Part shown: positions 22,201 to 33,149 of the stretch, piece by piece | Numbering within the stretch: position 1 is the stretch's first letter | Layout of the letters: each line of letters begins with the position of its first letter | Assembly: GCA_963576735.1 (NCBI GenBank) | Contig: OY755196.1 | Coordinates: 6,243,912 to 6,307,911, forward strand | Reading direction: 5' to 3' | DNA: 64,000 nt | From: Bedellia somnulentella | Taxonomy: Eukaryota > Arthropoda > Insecta > Lepidoptera > Bedelliidae | Made by a program: the position numbers and the translations under genes | The notes under the pieces: generated by a model | What the model saw: only the letters and a program-made list of their open reading frames with translations | Databases searched by the model: none | What the model was told of the DNA's origin: nothing

Positions 22201-25200
22201 TCCCCTAAAGGATTGATATAGCAAATGAAAGTAATAATGATGATAATGATTTTTGTCGTTTTGGTATCTAGAAACAAAAAACTTGGTGCGATTAAATTTA
22301 TGAAATTCATCTATCAATCATTCATAAGTATTAACTAACGGCCATAAATTCCTTATAAGGGTAGCCATAGATTCAGAGATAGTAATTTTGCATCCACTTT
22401 TGGAAATATATTGGGAAAAGGTAGTAAAATAAAGGTTATTAGTGATTGTTTACAAACTGCATCGCCCAACAATCACTTAAAAGGCCTCAATGTCTTTTAT
22501 GGCCTTTACAACACCCGCGGGAATATAAATACAAAAAAAACAGAAGTTGAGATAGTGTTTCGTTATTTTGGATGTAAACCGATTGCAAAAAATGTAGTCC
22601 ACGCGGACGAAGTCGCGGGCAAAAAGCTAGTATTTAATAAATACTCTTAAAACTTTAAATTTTATGTTAGTAACAGCAAATAATAGCAAATTAATAGATT
22701 ATCATTAGTAAAGCAAGGAAAATATAAGTTTCGATTGTCGAGTTGGCAAGACGCGCGAATGCGTCACGTCACGTGACCGCCGCCAGCCAATCCGCATTGA
22801 CTAACACCTCTTCGCGCCATCAGCGCTGCATTGACAACTTTCCTAGCGGGATTCAGGAAACTTGTAAAGTTCCTAAAATACAGAATTTGAAACCCGGAAA
22901 CTTGTCAAAAATGATCCCCACTTACAAATTTCCTGAGGTGAGTTCGTTATTTTACAAGTTTCCTAAAACCTATCAGGTAAGATGTAAATTCGTTTGCTGT
23001 TTGACGGACTTCCGTCAACTTACAAGTTTCCTAGAAAACTTATAAGTTAACGAGTTTGACGATTTTCCTGCGACATACGAGTACATTGCTATGATAGGGA
23101 TGATATTATATTTCGAAAAAAAGTGAACGAAATTCTTCTTCGAATAATAAATAACATTAATGAAATTAAAATTACTTGCGGCAACTTTTGCCGGGCTGCG
23201 TCTTGTCAGTGTATTCTCCTATTCATAAACTAATGTTAAAATGTGTGTTTGACTCAATACGTAATGAACGTAGAGATTTAGCAGCGGAATCTTATACTAT
23301 TACAAAAAATATAATGTGACAATGACATACTTTACATATATGTTTTATTTATTATAGTAGGTAATTTGTCTTTTGAATTCATGTTTTTTTTAATAATTAG
23401 CTATTCAAGTTTAAGTTCATTGAATTTTTAACAGACTTCAAAAAAAGGAGTGTTCTCAATTCGACCGTTTTTTTTTTATATTTGTTCGCCGGTTACTTGG
23501 CCATTTATGAACCGAATTTGATTACTACTTTTTTTATTAGAAAGAAGATACTCCTGAAATGGCACCATGATGAGGATACCAGGGTCTGATGATGGGATCC
23601 TGGAGAAATCGAGGGGAACCCTCAAATTTTATAGGCACATGTACCGCGTTTAACATGTTTTCTGAAGTTATATTGGCATTTGCTTCTGGAAATCATAATG
23701 TTATGCTGCTGAGCTGCTGATAGAAGGTGTAGGTCCCCAATCACAAGGAGTTAGGAAATAGTTCTTTCAAGATTTCTATATAGATGTATATTCCTCTTCG
23801 TAGCTTTTATGAAGAGAAGTACAGGTTTGCTGTGTAGTTTCGGCTTAGAATAGCACTACCCCACTTCTTACGGTGGGTGTACGTAAGAGGCGACTAACGG
23901 TATTGGGGCTATTAAGGGATTTTTGGGCGATGCTGTTGGAGAACCATCACCAACAACCTTTATTTTACCATCTTTTCCCCACTAAACTTTCCAAAAGTGG
24001 CTGAGGAACTTCTAGTTCCTTAGCTCTGGCTACCCTGGTATGTATGGAAGTACAGGTTTACTAAACATTTCTTTAGTTATGTTACCGAGAAAGTACCGGA
24101 TGTAGGGAACGCAAACACTACTTAAAAGTGTAAAAGAAACAAAGGCTCGAAGAATTTCGCACTGGCAGCCATTGACACGGTAGCTCAATTGGCAGAGCGA
24201 CGGGGGCGTATACCCGAGGTCGCGGGTTCGATCCCCGCCTGTGTTGAAATTTTTCTTTCCTTTATTTATCCTTTATAAAAAGCACGTGCTTCCGGATCCC
24301 AAGGCCCCAAAGTCTCGAAGGAGGACCCCGAAGGAGACAAAATAATATCGTTGGGGTAGAGAGGAATAGTCACCGCTGAACCAACCCTGCGAGAAGCGGA
24401 AGCTACGTGGCAACCGGCAAAAGTATCGACACATGTCGCACACCAAACTAAATGGATGGAACTCCTACACTTACTAAAGCACGCCTTAAGATGTTATTGA
24501 TTGTTGCATGTCTGGATAAACGGCCGGCATTTCGCTGACAAGAAAGTCCATGTCGACCCCAAACATCTACCCAGTCACCACAACGACATCTTTGCGGTTC
24601 GTTGGTGCATAATCCTAATCTCAAACAAATACAGAAGGTCAAAGTGGTTCGATCGAGCAATGTCCCGACGGTCGTGCCTTCTCCGCAATGCCAACAGCAT
24701 TGCGTATAAGGATATCGGTAGTTAGCTTCCATATTGGCTCATCCCACTGCCTTTGTACTCATTTATTTTCGGGTAAATCCTGCCCGCCCACTAATGTTTG
24801 CCAAGCCAACACCCCTTCAGTCAAGCCCACGATCTCAACATTCCAAGGGATGGGCATAGAATAGTACCAAAGAGACTACGTGTGCTATGTGCTGAAGAGC
24901 CGGCAGAGCCACATTACGGACGTTACGGATCCCTATTCCACCGAAATGTACAGGAAGACTAGCCTGCATCCAAGCATCTTCCGAAATATAAACATTTAAA
25001 ACCTCGGTTAATGTACGGAAAATAATAGAGTCCAATTTATCTAGCAACTTAGGAAACTGCCAAACATTACTGCACCGTAAAATAGAAATAAATTTAGGAA
25101 CAAAAAAACATAATCAAACAGTTTATAGTGAGGTACAATTGGCGGTCTTATCGCAAAAACGATCTCTTCCAGGCAACCTTTGGAAGTTGTGATCGGTAAA

Positions 25201-28200
25201 TTAGTTATTTGAGTAGATGCACAAAACAAGGCCAAAAACAATAATCATCTAATAAGCTTACTTTAAAAGAAACTTATTTAATTAAACATGACGTAAACAT
25301 AAAGAAACGTTCACGCCGAATATCCCCGAAGGGGTTGGCAGAGGTACTAATACTTCCTTTTGCTTTTTCACCTGGTGCTCAGAGTACCCACGTTTTGCAT
25401 GTACCACTGTACTCACGTGATAGGGGGCAGGACTATCGCCGGTTAGTACGAATACACTGTCACATGACTAAGTACAACTCAGCCATGTGGGTTTCCTCAC
25501 GATGTTTTCCCTCACCGTTAACAACCGTGATAAATTAACCACACATATATCTTTAGAAAAGACAAATTGGTATAGGCCCGACCCGGGATTTGGACACGTT
25601 TGCTCGATAACCGGTGTTCTACCCATTGAGCTGTCACGTCGTCGTAAATAAAATAACAAAAATATAAATAATAATTATACAAAATAATATACATATTGTA
25701 ACGTTACTTCTCACTCCTGGGATGCTATAGCTACCCAGAAGCCAGAAGTAACTAAAAGAAGAAAGAAAGAAACGGAAGGATAGAAAATAAATGGAAGATA
25801 TATATACCACAACAATGTTTATTATAAATAAAAATATCCTCAACAATAAATCCTAGCAAAAACCTAAACACGAAACCTAATATATCAAAATTATATAATA
25901 AAAGCATTCAGCTTTAAACCCAGCTCCTGCTGCGATGGGTGGCTCGACGGTAAGGGTTGCGACTCCAACTTTCTGACTGCGTCAATCCGGGGCAGCTCAA
26001 GTGTAAGGGACTGCAACTCCGGGGAGCTTGCGTCAACCAGGGCAGCTCAAGAAGGGGCTGCGACTCCGGGAAGCTTGCGTCAATCAGGGCAGCTTAAGTG
26101 TAAGGGGGTTGCGACTCCAGACGGGTATACATTTTTAATAAATTAAGTTAGTCCAGAATATTGTTTCTGACGTTCTTTTCAATTTCTTCCAAAATAATGA
26201 TGATGCCCCCATCGCCCCAGGAGCTGAATCAAGACTACTATCTGCCAACAAGCATCACTCAACTTAAATTTTTTAATAAACCTATATTTTTTTAAAAGGA
26301 TTAAAGTATTCCTTAAAAGAAGTCACAAAGAAAGTAGTCCAAATAACAGTGAGAGATTTATAATGAATTAGGAATATATAATAGAAAATAAATTAGGAAA
26401 GACAATAAAGGAGGAATCATTATCAACCCACTTACAATATTAAACATCATACATACATATACTCACGGCTATAAATCCCTTAACGGGGTAGCCAGAGCTT
26501 TGAAATGACAAATTCCTCAGCCACTTTTGGAAGCTGATTGGGGAAAAGATGATAATAATAATGACATGAAATGAAATGACTTGATCGTGGAGCTTAGCAG
26601 CAAGCGCATCGGTTGTCGAGTAGATGATGTTGCTGTAAATAATATCAGCTATGCTGATGATATGGTGCTGCTGAGCCCCACGGTCAAAGCTCTGAATGAA
26701 TTGTTACGTACTTGTGCCGGTTATGCTTCCAAACATGGTTCAATGTACAATGTTAAAAAGAGCGAATGTTTGGTCTTTGGAGCCGACGGGAAGAAAACCC
26801 CAGAAACTATACCAGCTATTAAATTAAATGAAGTGGTACTACGTCGCGTCACTAAATTTAAATATCTGGGGCATATTGTGACCGACGACCTCAAAGACCA
26901 AGAGGATATAGAGAGGGAACGCAGAGCGATGGCGGTCCGCTGTAATATGCTGATTCGTAGATTTGCTCGGTGTAGCAAAGAAGTCAAAATTAGTCTATTT
27001 AAAGCCTACTGTCAGGTATTTTATACGTGCACCCTATGGACCAGATATACGCAGCGGGCCATCACTGCTCTGCGAGTCCAATACAATAATGGTTTCAGAA
27101 TGTTGTTGGGGCTGCCTCGCTTCTGCAGTGCTTCGGGCATGTTTGCGCAGAACCATACAGACGACTTTTATGCCATTATGCGCAAAAAAGCCGCTTCGTT
27201 GCTCTGCAGGGTGCGGTGCAGCCCTAACTCTATCCTGAGGACCATAGCTGGGCGCTACGACTCCCTAATAATGCAGCATCTTGCGCGGGTGCTAATTGAC
27301 TGATTGTGATACTGATTAATAATAATAAATAGATTATATTGTATACTAACATAGGCTAAGATAATAATGTTACTAATACTATGGACCCTTGTTGTCTGAT
27401 TTAATAAATAAATAATAATAATAATAAACGTTTTTGGTGACGGGTCTCCAACCACATCGCCTAAAACATAAAATAACATAACATAAACGTTCACGCCGAA
27501 TATCCCCGAAGGGGTTGGCAGAGGTACTAATACTTCTGAACATCACGTGACTTTGTCACCTGGTGTTCAGAGTACCCACGTTTTGCATGGACAGTGTACT
27601 CACGTGATAGGGGGCAGGCCAAACATCATTTAAAAAGCCCCTATACCGATCACTCACGGGTAGAAATGGGGTAGTGTTATTCTAAGCCGACATACACGGC
27701 AAAACTTAAAATATTAAACAATACATTCATATTGTTATTTAACCCTCGGCGTGCCTGGTAGAAAAAAGTTATATGGCGTGCCTGGTGGGTCGGTGAGACC
27801 CTAAATTTAAATATTTTTTTTCTCCTAAAAATTGATATCAATGTAGTATATTTTTTTATTTTATAATAAAATTAAACATGTTTTTAGGGTTTTAAATAAA
27901 ATACGTGTTCGAATTAATAATATTTTCAAAAGATTTCCTAATTAAACTTTTACCTTGTTTTTTAACGTAGAATTAAACATCTTATGTTCATAAACATGCA
28001 AAATCAATTAAAACTAAAGAAATCACAATCAGACTTTGGGGATCATAATGCACATAGGTTATCTTATATTCTAAGCTAAAATAATTAGTCTTCTGCATTT
28101 CCGACATCATTTTTAGGAACATAGCAATTTCCACACTGGAAAATTGCATGTTCTATCACTTTGATGATCACATGATCCTTTCACTACTGGAGCAGGCCCC

Positions 28201-31024
28201 GGACTGAGGTAGCGGGCGGGGGGCGACAATCAGTTCACTACGGTCAGCTACTGAGAGCGGTTGCGCGCGAATTTCAAATTACAATGAATTATAACTGTTT
28301 AACGGCTGCGGTGGGTCTCACAGACCCAACCAGGCATGCCGAGGGTTAATGGAAATTAAAATATTTAATAAAATAAATTGTAAAGCGGCCAGTACACAAT
28401 GGCGGACGATGGCCCACTGCTCGCCATCGCCACTGTGTACAGGGGGCAATGGTGCATGATGGCGGACAATTGCCGATCGTGGCGCGCAATGGCGAAGTTG
28501 TCGGTTTTTCGGGCACACTTCAAAGGAATCGTGGCGTAGCATGGCCGGTGGTGTTTCCACAATGGGCCATTGTTTAGTTCGTCACCGGCCGCTCATAGAT
28601 ACTTATACTTTTTTGGAATATTTTATTGCAAAATGTATTTATAATCACTATATGACGTAAAAATACCATAAATAGCGCCATATATAAAATAAATTCATAC
28701 ATAATAATAAATAAATAGCTGCAGCCATAATTACTTCGACGTCCATCGCAAGTGGATTGCCAGGCAGTAATGAGCAATGGGCCATTGTGTAAACACCAGT
28801 TGATCGTGGCCTACAATTGCCAATGGTGAGCAGTGGGCCATCGTCCGCCATTGTGTACTGGCCGCTTTAGGCTACGACCTAACACCAGCAACCTTCTTGC
28901 AGAAAACCAAAGGCTGTGAGTAAATTTTAACAAAAAAATAAGAAATAATTATCTGACAATAAACAAGATTGTCAAACTGGTTATTTTCGAGAAAATTCTT
29001 AAACTTTTATGTCTTTGATATGCCATTTACCTCTAAAACCATTTGGGTCTTCTAAGTGGTATACCAAAGGGAAAAACTTCTCACATACATAACACAAAAT
29101 ATACATCACAATATAAATATTAAATCGAACTAAAATAATATTTTCATACATACCCTTCAGCAGGTCTTGCAGCGGTCACGAAAATTCCCGGTTTGATACA
29201 GGCAGCCATACAAAAAATGCCTATAGATTTCGGCGCACCCACAACATATGCGATCCAGGGATACTTTACAAAAGCGTCACTATATGATGTTTTCGTTAAA
29301 TTTTCCGAAAAGGACATGTTGTATCTCGTTGGTGGTAGTCTGTTATAAACTAGAACACAGAAATATATAATTTTATTAATTACACATTTGTATAACTTTA
29401 ATGTTAATAATATTTTTTTGAGTAGAGGGTCGTAGGTAGGTTGATCCAAAAGAAGACTCAAGCATTCACGCCGTATCCAAAAGAAGTGTTGCCAAATCTG
29501 GAGGTTTTACCCCAATTGAGACTTTTTAGGGTCCCTGAAAGATTTTTGAGGTTCTTTGTCATCCATAACTAACCAAGTAACATATAACATAACATATAAA
29601 TGTTCACGCCGAATATCCCCGAAGGGGTTGGCAGAGGTACTAATACTTCTGAACATCACGTGACTTTGTCACTTGGTGTTCAGAGTACCAACGTTTTGCA
29701 TGGACAGTGTACTCACGTGATAGGGGGCAGGCCGATCGCCGTTTTGTACGAATACACTATCACATGACTAAGTACAACTCAGCCATGTGGGTTTCCTCAC
29801 GATGTTTTCCCCCACCGTTAACAACCATGATAAATTAACCACACATACGTCTATGCAAAAGACAAATTGGTTTAGGTCCGACCCGGGATTTAACTAATCG
29901 TTTGCATGATAATCGGTGTTCTACCGAGCTATTGAGCTATCACAGTTGTTATCCAATATGAGAAAATGTGTTTAAACGTATGCAGTCTGAGTTTTTAGTC
30001 TGAAAAATATACTGATTTTAGGGGTTTATAGAAAAGGAAATAGCGGTTAGAGCTAATAATAAAGTAGAATGGGCAAAAAGTTTAGTGACAATCCACTTGA
30101 CTGTCCACCGGCCTGATTAAGCATCTTTAGCGACCGCGATTGTGTCGCAAGTTGCAATATTGTCGCTGTCCAAAGTGTCAAATCACTTATAAAATGACAT
30201 TGACCGCTACAATCGTGCAACTTGCTGCACAGTCGTCAGTTGCAAAAGATACGTAATCAGGGGGCGGGAAGACCTTCGTTTTGAGCACAGTTTTGACATG
30301 CGCTGTGTTTAAACACTATTTGCGAAACAGCAGACCATGTTTATAACTCACTTAAACAAATATTTTTTTATGTAGATCGTTATTACTCTGCCAGCATGCC
30401 AGCATGGTAAACTCTGGCCAAATTACTCTTTACAGGGTAAAATTGAGCATTTTGGGTCGTTATATGGACTGCAAGAAATTAATAAATGTGGATTATTCTA
30501 CAATTACTACAAGAATATTATAACTCACTCAAACAAGTGGTAAAGGACATATAGAAGAAACGAAGAATGTCAATTTACGTAAATGATTCAGTGCATTTCA
30601 ACTGAAAAACAAATGTATGAACAACAAAAGTCAAAAGATTGAATCAACCAATTATGGTGAAGAGATAACCTACTCTGACAATTAGTATTAAGTGGATTTA
30701 TTCTAGCAATTTTGGACTGAACTACGTTTGGTTTCTGCACTATTTAGTAAAATTCTCTATGGATCAAATAAATAATGTACTCACAAGGCAGGTATCCGTA
30801 GTATGAAGAATGAAAGAGCATGAATGAAAAATCTATTAATCAGGTCATCAAACCGTTATGAAACTCGAGAGATTGGCCAAGATCATACAATTCATTTTTT
30901 CAACCTATAGGATCGAATCACGCCAGTATATTGTATGATAAAGCAACTTACAAACTTCGTCATCCGATATCGTGTAACTACATTTTGCACTCATAGAAAT
31001 AATAATGAACATCACAATAATCAT
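19269..31024 (-). CDS. secreted serine-protease homologue, partial, three exons
   Basis: Exon 1 is 31024-30952, exon 2 is 29349-29154 and exon 3 is 19545-19269. All have consensus GT..AG ends and compatible phases (1, 2, 0). The product starts with a signal peptide (MIIVMFIIISMSAKCS). The trypsin-like fold follows: KYPWIAYVVG, FCMAACIKPGIFVTAAR (aligning with the C-G-G..TAAHC block), HDDVSLLVV (the Asp102 region) and VLNFG (the GWG region). His57 and its neighbouring Cys are replaced by Arg-Pro, so it should not cleave peptides; insect homologues of this type act as cofactors or binders in haemolymph. The last exon with the Ser195 region is not seen. Introns are 1.6 and 9.6 kb and full of TEs. 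There is a paralogous first exon at 58627. Confidence 0.7.
19901..20294 (+). mobile_element. solo LTR-like insertion
   Basis: 394 bp starting TGTTAGCG and ending CTCCAATA, flanked by CTAG on both sides (19897-19900 and 20295-20298). It lies exactly where the left inverted repeat is broken. It contains palindromic GGTCAATATAC/GTATTGACC elements at 19953-20007. The TG start fits an LTR; the TA rather than CA end is unusual. Confidence 0.6.
20925..21135 (+). repeat. SINE-like family A, copy 2
   Basis: Diverged copy in sense orientation, from TTAAGAATAGCACTAAC to a GTATGTATGTATCGG tail. It is inside the long-TIR element. Confidence 0.7.
21213..22631 (+). mobile_element. non-autonomous Helitron
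   Basis: The 5' end TCCATACTAATATTATAAAT and TTTATCCCGGAAAAATTTAT early in the body are hallmarks of abundant lepidopteran Helitrons. The 3' end has a short CGCG-stem hairpin (ACGCGGACGAAGTCGCGGGC) followed by AAAAAGCTAGT, the CTAG(T) terminus. There is no Rep/helicase coding. A family A repeat (22336-22530) is inserted inside. Confidence 0.75.
22336..22530 (-). repeat. SINE-like family A, copy 3
   Basis: Recognised by CTAACGGCCATAAATTCC, AAGGGTAGCCATAG, CCACTTTTGGAAAT, GCATCGCCCAACAATC. Diverged, and inside the Helitron. Confidence 0.7.
23078..23430. other. no gene seen
   Basis: AT-rich; no coding or repeat structure recognised. Confidence 0.4.
23430..23760 (+). repeat. dispersed repeat with AGACTTCAAAAAAAGGAG start
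   Basis: The opening ACAGACTTCAAAAAAAGGAG, then TTCTCAATTCGACCG and a poly-T run, resembles a repeat I know as common in insect genomes. No second copy is in this window, so the call rests on recognition alone. Confidence 0.4.
23829..24050 (+). repeat. SINE-like family A, copy 4
   Basis: Well preserved from TGCTGTGTAGTTTCGGCTTAG to CTCTGGCTACCCTGG, ending early in the 3' hairpin region. Confidence 0.8.
24110..24290 (+). repeat. family C tRNA-like repeat, copy 1
   Basis: A tRNA-like core (24175-24247): 7-bp acceptor GACACGG/CTGTGTT with two wobbles, D-arm GCTC..GAGC, T-arm GCGGGTTCGATCCCCGC. The anticodon arm gives only four pairs with an 8-base loop (CGGG..CCCG), unlike a working tRNA. Flanks AGAATTTCGCACTGGCAGCC and GAAATTTTTCTTTCCTTTAT recur at the other copies, so it is a repeat, not a lone tRNA gene. 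Confidence 0.7.
24285..25047 (-). pseudogene. non-LTR retrotransposon ORF2 C-terminal fragment
   Basis: Blocks appear in order on the minus strand: DAWMQASLPVHFGGIGIRNV, RLGLCTNEP..CRCG (zinc-binding), HGLSCQRNAGRLSRHATINN, then ETLGPWDPEARAF. This C-terminal layout, with a CxC..HxxxC finger after RT, is typical of several insect LINE clades; I do not assign one. Frames are broken between blocks and RT itself is absent. Confidence 0.7.
25305..25638 (-). repeat. SINE family B, copy 3
   Basis: Nearly complete, from CGTTCACGCCGAATATCCCC through CACGTGATAGGGGGCAGGAC to the tRNA-like head (TGACAGCTCAATGGGTAGAA on the minus strand). Confidence 0.85.
25940..26125. repeat. about 50-60-bp tandem repeat
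   Basis: About three units of GGTTGCGACTCC..GAGCTTGCGTCAAxCAGGGCAGCTCAAGTGTAAG-type sequence with small indels. GC-rich against an AT-rich background. No coding. Confidence 0.65.
26552..27424 (+). mobile_element. 5'-truncated non-LTR retrotransposon
   Basis: Begins inside RT: motif C NISYADDMVLLSPTVKALNE, then LIRRFARCSKEVKISLFKAY, with the frame open from 26581 to the stop at 27301. The tail is a (AATA)n microsatellite. The YADD active site is intact in the fragment. The clade is uncertain (CR1/L2-like by the YADDMVLL wording). It is inserted in a family A repeat. Confidence 0.75.
27471..27620 (-). repeat. SINE family B, copy 4 (5'-truncated)
   Basis: Tail-proximal 150 bp only, from the (ATAAC)n tail to GATAGGGGGCAGGCC. 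AAACAT flanks both ends as a target duplication. Confidence 0.85.
27743..28345. mobile_element. piggyBac-type MITE
   Basis: TTAA at 27739-27742 and 28346-28349 flanks termini CCCTCGGCGTGCCTGGT and ACCAGGCATGCCGAGGG, with inner GGGTCGGTGAGACCC / GGGTCTCACAGACCC. TTAA duplication and CCC ends define piggyBac derivatives. 603 bp, no transposase. Confidence 0.85.
28381..28869. mobile_element. MITE with TAAAGCGGCCAGTACACA termini
   Basis: Inverted ends are identical over about 40 bp (TAAAGCGGCCAGTACACAAT...). The inner sequence has repeated CAATGGC/GCCATTG words. 489 bp, non-coding. The target duplication is not obvious. Class unknown. Confidence 0.8.
29582..29945 (-). repeat. SINE family B, copy 5 (near full length)
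   Basis: From the AACATATAAATGTTCACGCC tail to the tRNA-like head GTGATAGCTCAATAGCTCGG on the minus strand. It sits between serine-protease-homologue exons 1 and 2. Confidence 0.88.
30112..30262. mobile_element. small MITE, 151 bp
   Basis: Imperfect 65-bp inverted arms starting CCTGATTAAGCATCTTT and ending AAAGATACGTAATCAGG, with GCAAGTTGCA in both arms. Confidence 0.65.
30263..30950. other. intronic sequence, no feature
   Basis: AT-rich intron 1 of the serine-protease homologue; no repeat or coding block recognised. Confidence 0.4.
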
Positions 31025-31189
31025 GGCTGCAGTGAATGCAAAGTAATAAAATACTAATGCAAGATTATGTCAGCGTACTTGTACAGCTTTGTATGTACAG
31101 GAAATGTGATCATTTTATTTGCATTTTACCAAGCGGTTTTGTTCGATGCATTTAATCGAATAGCAACCATGAAATAAAATTAGATGTAG

Positions 31190-31395
31190 AGTGTCGGCTT
31201 GGAATAGCACCAACTCATTTTTTTCCCGCGGGTGACGTAAGAGGCAACTTACTTAGGCTTTTAAGAGATTTTTGGGCTATGTGTTTGGAGACCAACAACC
31301 TTAATTTTATTATCCTTTACCCATTTTACTCCTAAAATAGATATAGTTTTTTCATGTTGAAGGTTTTGCTGCCCTTAATTGGGATTTATAGCCAT
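31190..31395 (+). repeat. SINE-like family A, copy 6
   Basis: Diverged sense copy from GTGTCGGCTTGGAATAGCAC to GGGATTTATAGCCATTAG. Confidence 0.7.
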
Positions 31396-31759
31396 TAGTA
31401 TAATATACTAAAGCAGTAGTTTTAGATTAAAATCCATATTGAGGTACACTACACAGCTACACAACTAATATACAGTAAGAATTAAATAAAGCAAATTTTA
31501 CTTTGCTTGAACACTGAGCAAACCTAGGAGTTATAAGCAAAAGAGCTCTTCGTTTTCTTTTAATATTTGCGTCAACTTTTAAGTCAGTCTATACAGTTTA
31601 CACAACTATATGGGACGTAGATATTTGAATCTCTAAACTCTGCCTAATAGGATTAATCTTTAACTGTCCCCATTTTTACCTGTATCAAATACTATGGTGC
31701 TAGAAGGTTCGGTTGGGCGTAGAGGCCACGTACGGGACGATGCAGAGTTGGTAGGCTTA

Positions 31760-31985
31760 CTTATTACCTTTGTCAAGTGTGAGAGCTACAAGATTCGTAA
31801 GTTCATGAACCGCATCAGAGCAAAGTCTCCCACTTCGAAAACCAAACTGGTTTTGGCATAGAAGTTTTTTATCCTCTAGGTAACTATTTAATTGTTGTAG
31901 AATGAGGCGTTCGAGTAACTTGGATAATGCTGGAAGAACTGATATGGGCCTATAATTATTTACACAAGAAGGATCACCGAATTTA
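31760..31985 (-). pseudogene. non-LTR RT fragment
   Basis: The minus strand encodes FKFGDPSCVNNYRPISVLPA, LSKLLERLILQQLNSYLE and NQFGFRSG, the NYRPIS and QFGFR blocks of a jockey-group reverse transcriptase. It ends abruptly next to the start of another LINE on the plus strand. Confidence 0.75.
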
Positions 31986-31995
31986 AAGTTGTCAG

Positions 31996-33149
31996 TTGTC
32001 CGCTCGGTGCGATTACGATAGCACGCGCATAGATAACAACAATTTCCAATCGATCCTATTGAGCACGTATTTTGTCAAATTAATATATATATTTATTTAT
32101 ATTATTATAGTGAACAAGAAAAACACAGGATTGCTGTGTTTAAACTGTAATAAGTGGATACATGGCACCTATGCCGCCATTACAAATGATCAACTCGCCG
32201 CTTTGTCATCCACAGGGTCGGTGGATTGGGAATGTCGCGCCTGCTCAGGGTCGATAAAACCGAAACGTATATCAATCATACTGCCGGATGATGAAGACTC
32301 CCAAAACGAGTGTCGATGGAGTATCGAAGCCAAAAAAATCCTATCCGTCATACGTCGAGAAGTAGCGGTCGTTGTCCGAAACGAGCTTAAAAAATCACTC
32401 AACGAATATGCGTCTCAAATCGAACATATAACAGAATCAACATATAATAGAACATAAAACAGGGAATATGATGATCGACTAAAATATGTTGAAAATCACT
32501 GCATAGATCCCAAAAACGAAAACAAACATTTAAAAACTCTTAACGAGGTACTTGAACAAAGATTAAACAAAATGGAGCAAGAACAAACGAGTAACAATGT
32601 TGAAATCTGTGGAATCTTGGAAAGAGAGAATGAAAAAACAACCGAAATTACAAGTGTAGTATGTTCCAAATTAAACTTAGGTTAGTGTCGTTTTCACCAC
32701 CGACTTCACTGGCACTGATTCTGGAGTCGTGGCTGGCAGCCAGCCAGGCGTCACGACGGCCCGCGCGCAGCGTCACCATGATGGGGGCAGCGGTAGAGGC
32801 TCGCTGGGTCTGTGCACTGCCGGCACGGACGGGTTTCTTTTTATCGGGAGACTGAGATTATATCCTCTTTGTTTAAGTTTAATTTTAAACTTACTGCACT
32901 TGTAATTTCGGTTGCTATTATATTAGTGAGTCCCTTACACCGACCACAGCATACCTTCTATGGAAAGCCAAATCTGAACTAAAAGAAAAGGAATTATGTA
33001 AGTATGTGTGGCTCAAAAATGGCACAATATTTGTCCGTAAGACAGAAAATGATAAACCATACATTGTGCGCTCAATCAGCGACATAGATAGACTATCAGT
33101 GGATCTGCGAAAAAACTTGGTACGTACAACCAACCGCTTAACCCAATAA
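31996..33149 (+). pseudogene. LINE ORF1 (PHD finger + FP-like domain), rearranged
   Basis: Order: PHD-type finger (CLNCNKWIH..CRAC), basic linker, coiled coil, an in-frame stop at 32455, coiled coil resumed to CSKLNLG (about 32682), then a segment in inverted orientation (32690-32925). The final FP-domain end follows on the plus strand (ESLTPTTAYLLWKAKSEL, CKYVWLKNGTIFVRK). The inverted segment read on the minus strand encodes the missing middle (TEITSAVSLKLNL..LAASHD..SEVGG), so the ORF1 is internally inverted. ORF1 proteins of this architecture bind RNA in insect LINEs. The inversion and stop make it dead. Confidence 0.75.

Larger units (their letters stand above)
19854..23077. mobile_element. 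unclassified long-TIR DNA element
   Basis: The outer 45-bp inverted termini are nearly identical (TATGTCGCAGGAAAATCGTC... at 19854, complement ending 23077). A further about 170-bp inner inverted block is rich in repeated AGGAAACTTGTAA/TTACAAGTTTCCT motifs (20295-20465 against 22840-23040). A solo LTR interrupts the left arm. No transposase is visible. The interior holds a family A repeat and a Helitron. No clear target duplication was found, and the superfamily is unknown. Confidence 0.75.
26452..27706 (-). repeat. SINE-like family A, copy 5, split twice
   Basis: Pieces at 26452-26551, 27425-27470 and 27620-27706 are consecutive parts of one family A copy. A LINE fragment fills the first gap and a family B SINE the second (AAACAT duplicated). 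This is a three-layer nested insertion. Confidence 0.8.

Noticed and set aside
24175..24247. A functional tRNA gene
   Set aside because: The anticodon arm does not form five pairs with a 7-base loop, and the same core with the same flanks recurs five more times, so I treat it as a repeat.
28318..28851. Overlapping small frames rich in His, Arg and Pro
   Set aside because: They lie in MITE termini and change frame between arms; no protein-like conservation.
32661..32855. Plus-strand frame in the GC-rich part of the LINE
   Set aside because: The minus strand of the same stretch encodes recognisable ORF1 sequence; the plus frame is its shadow.
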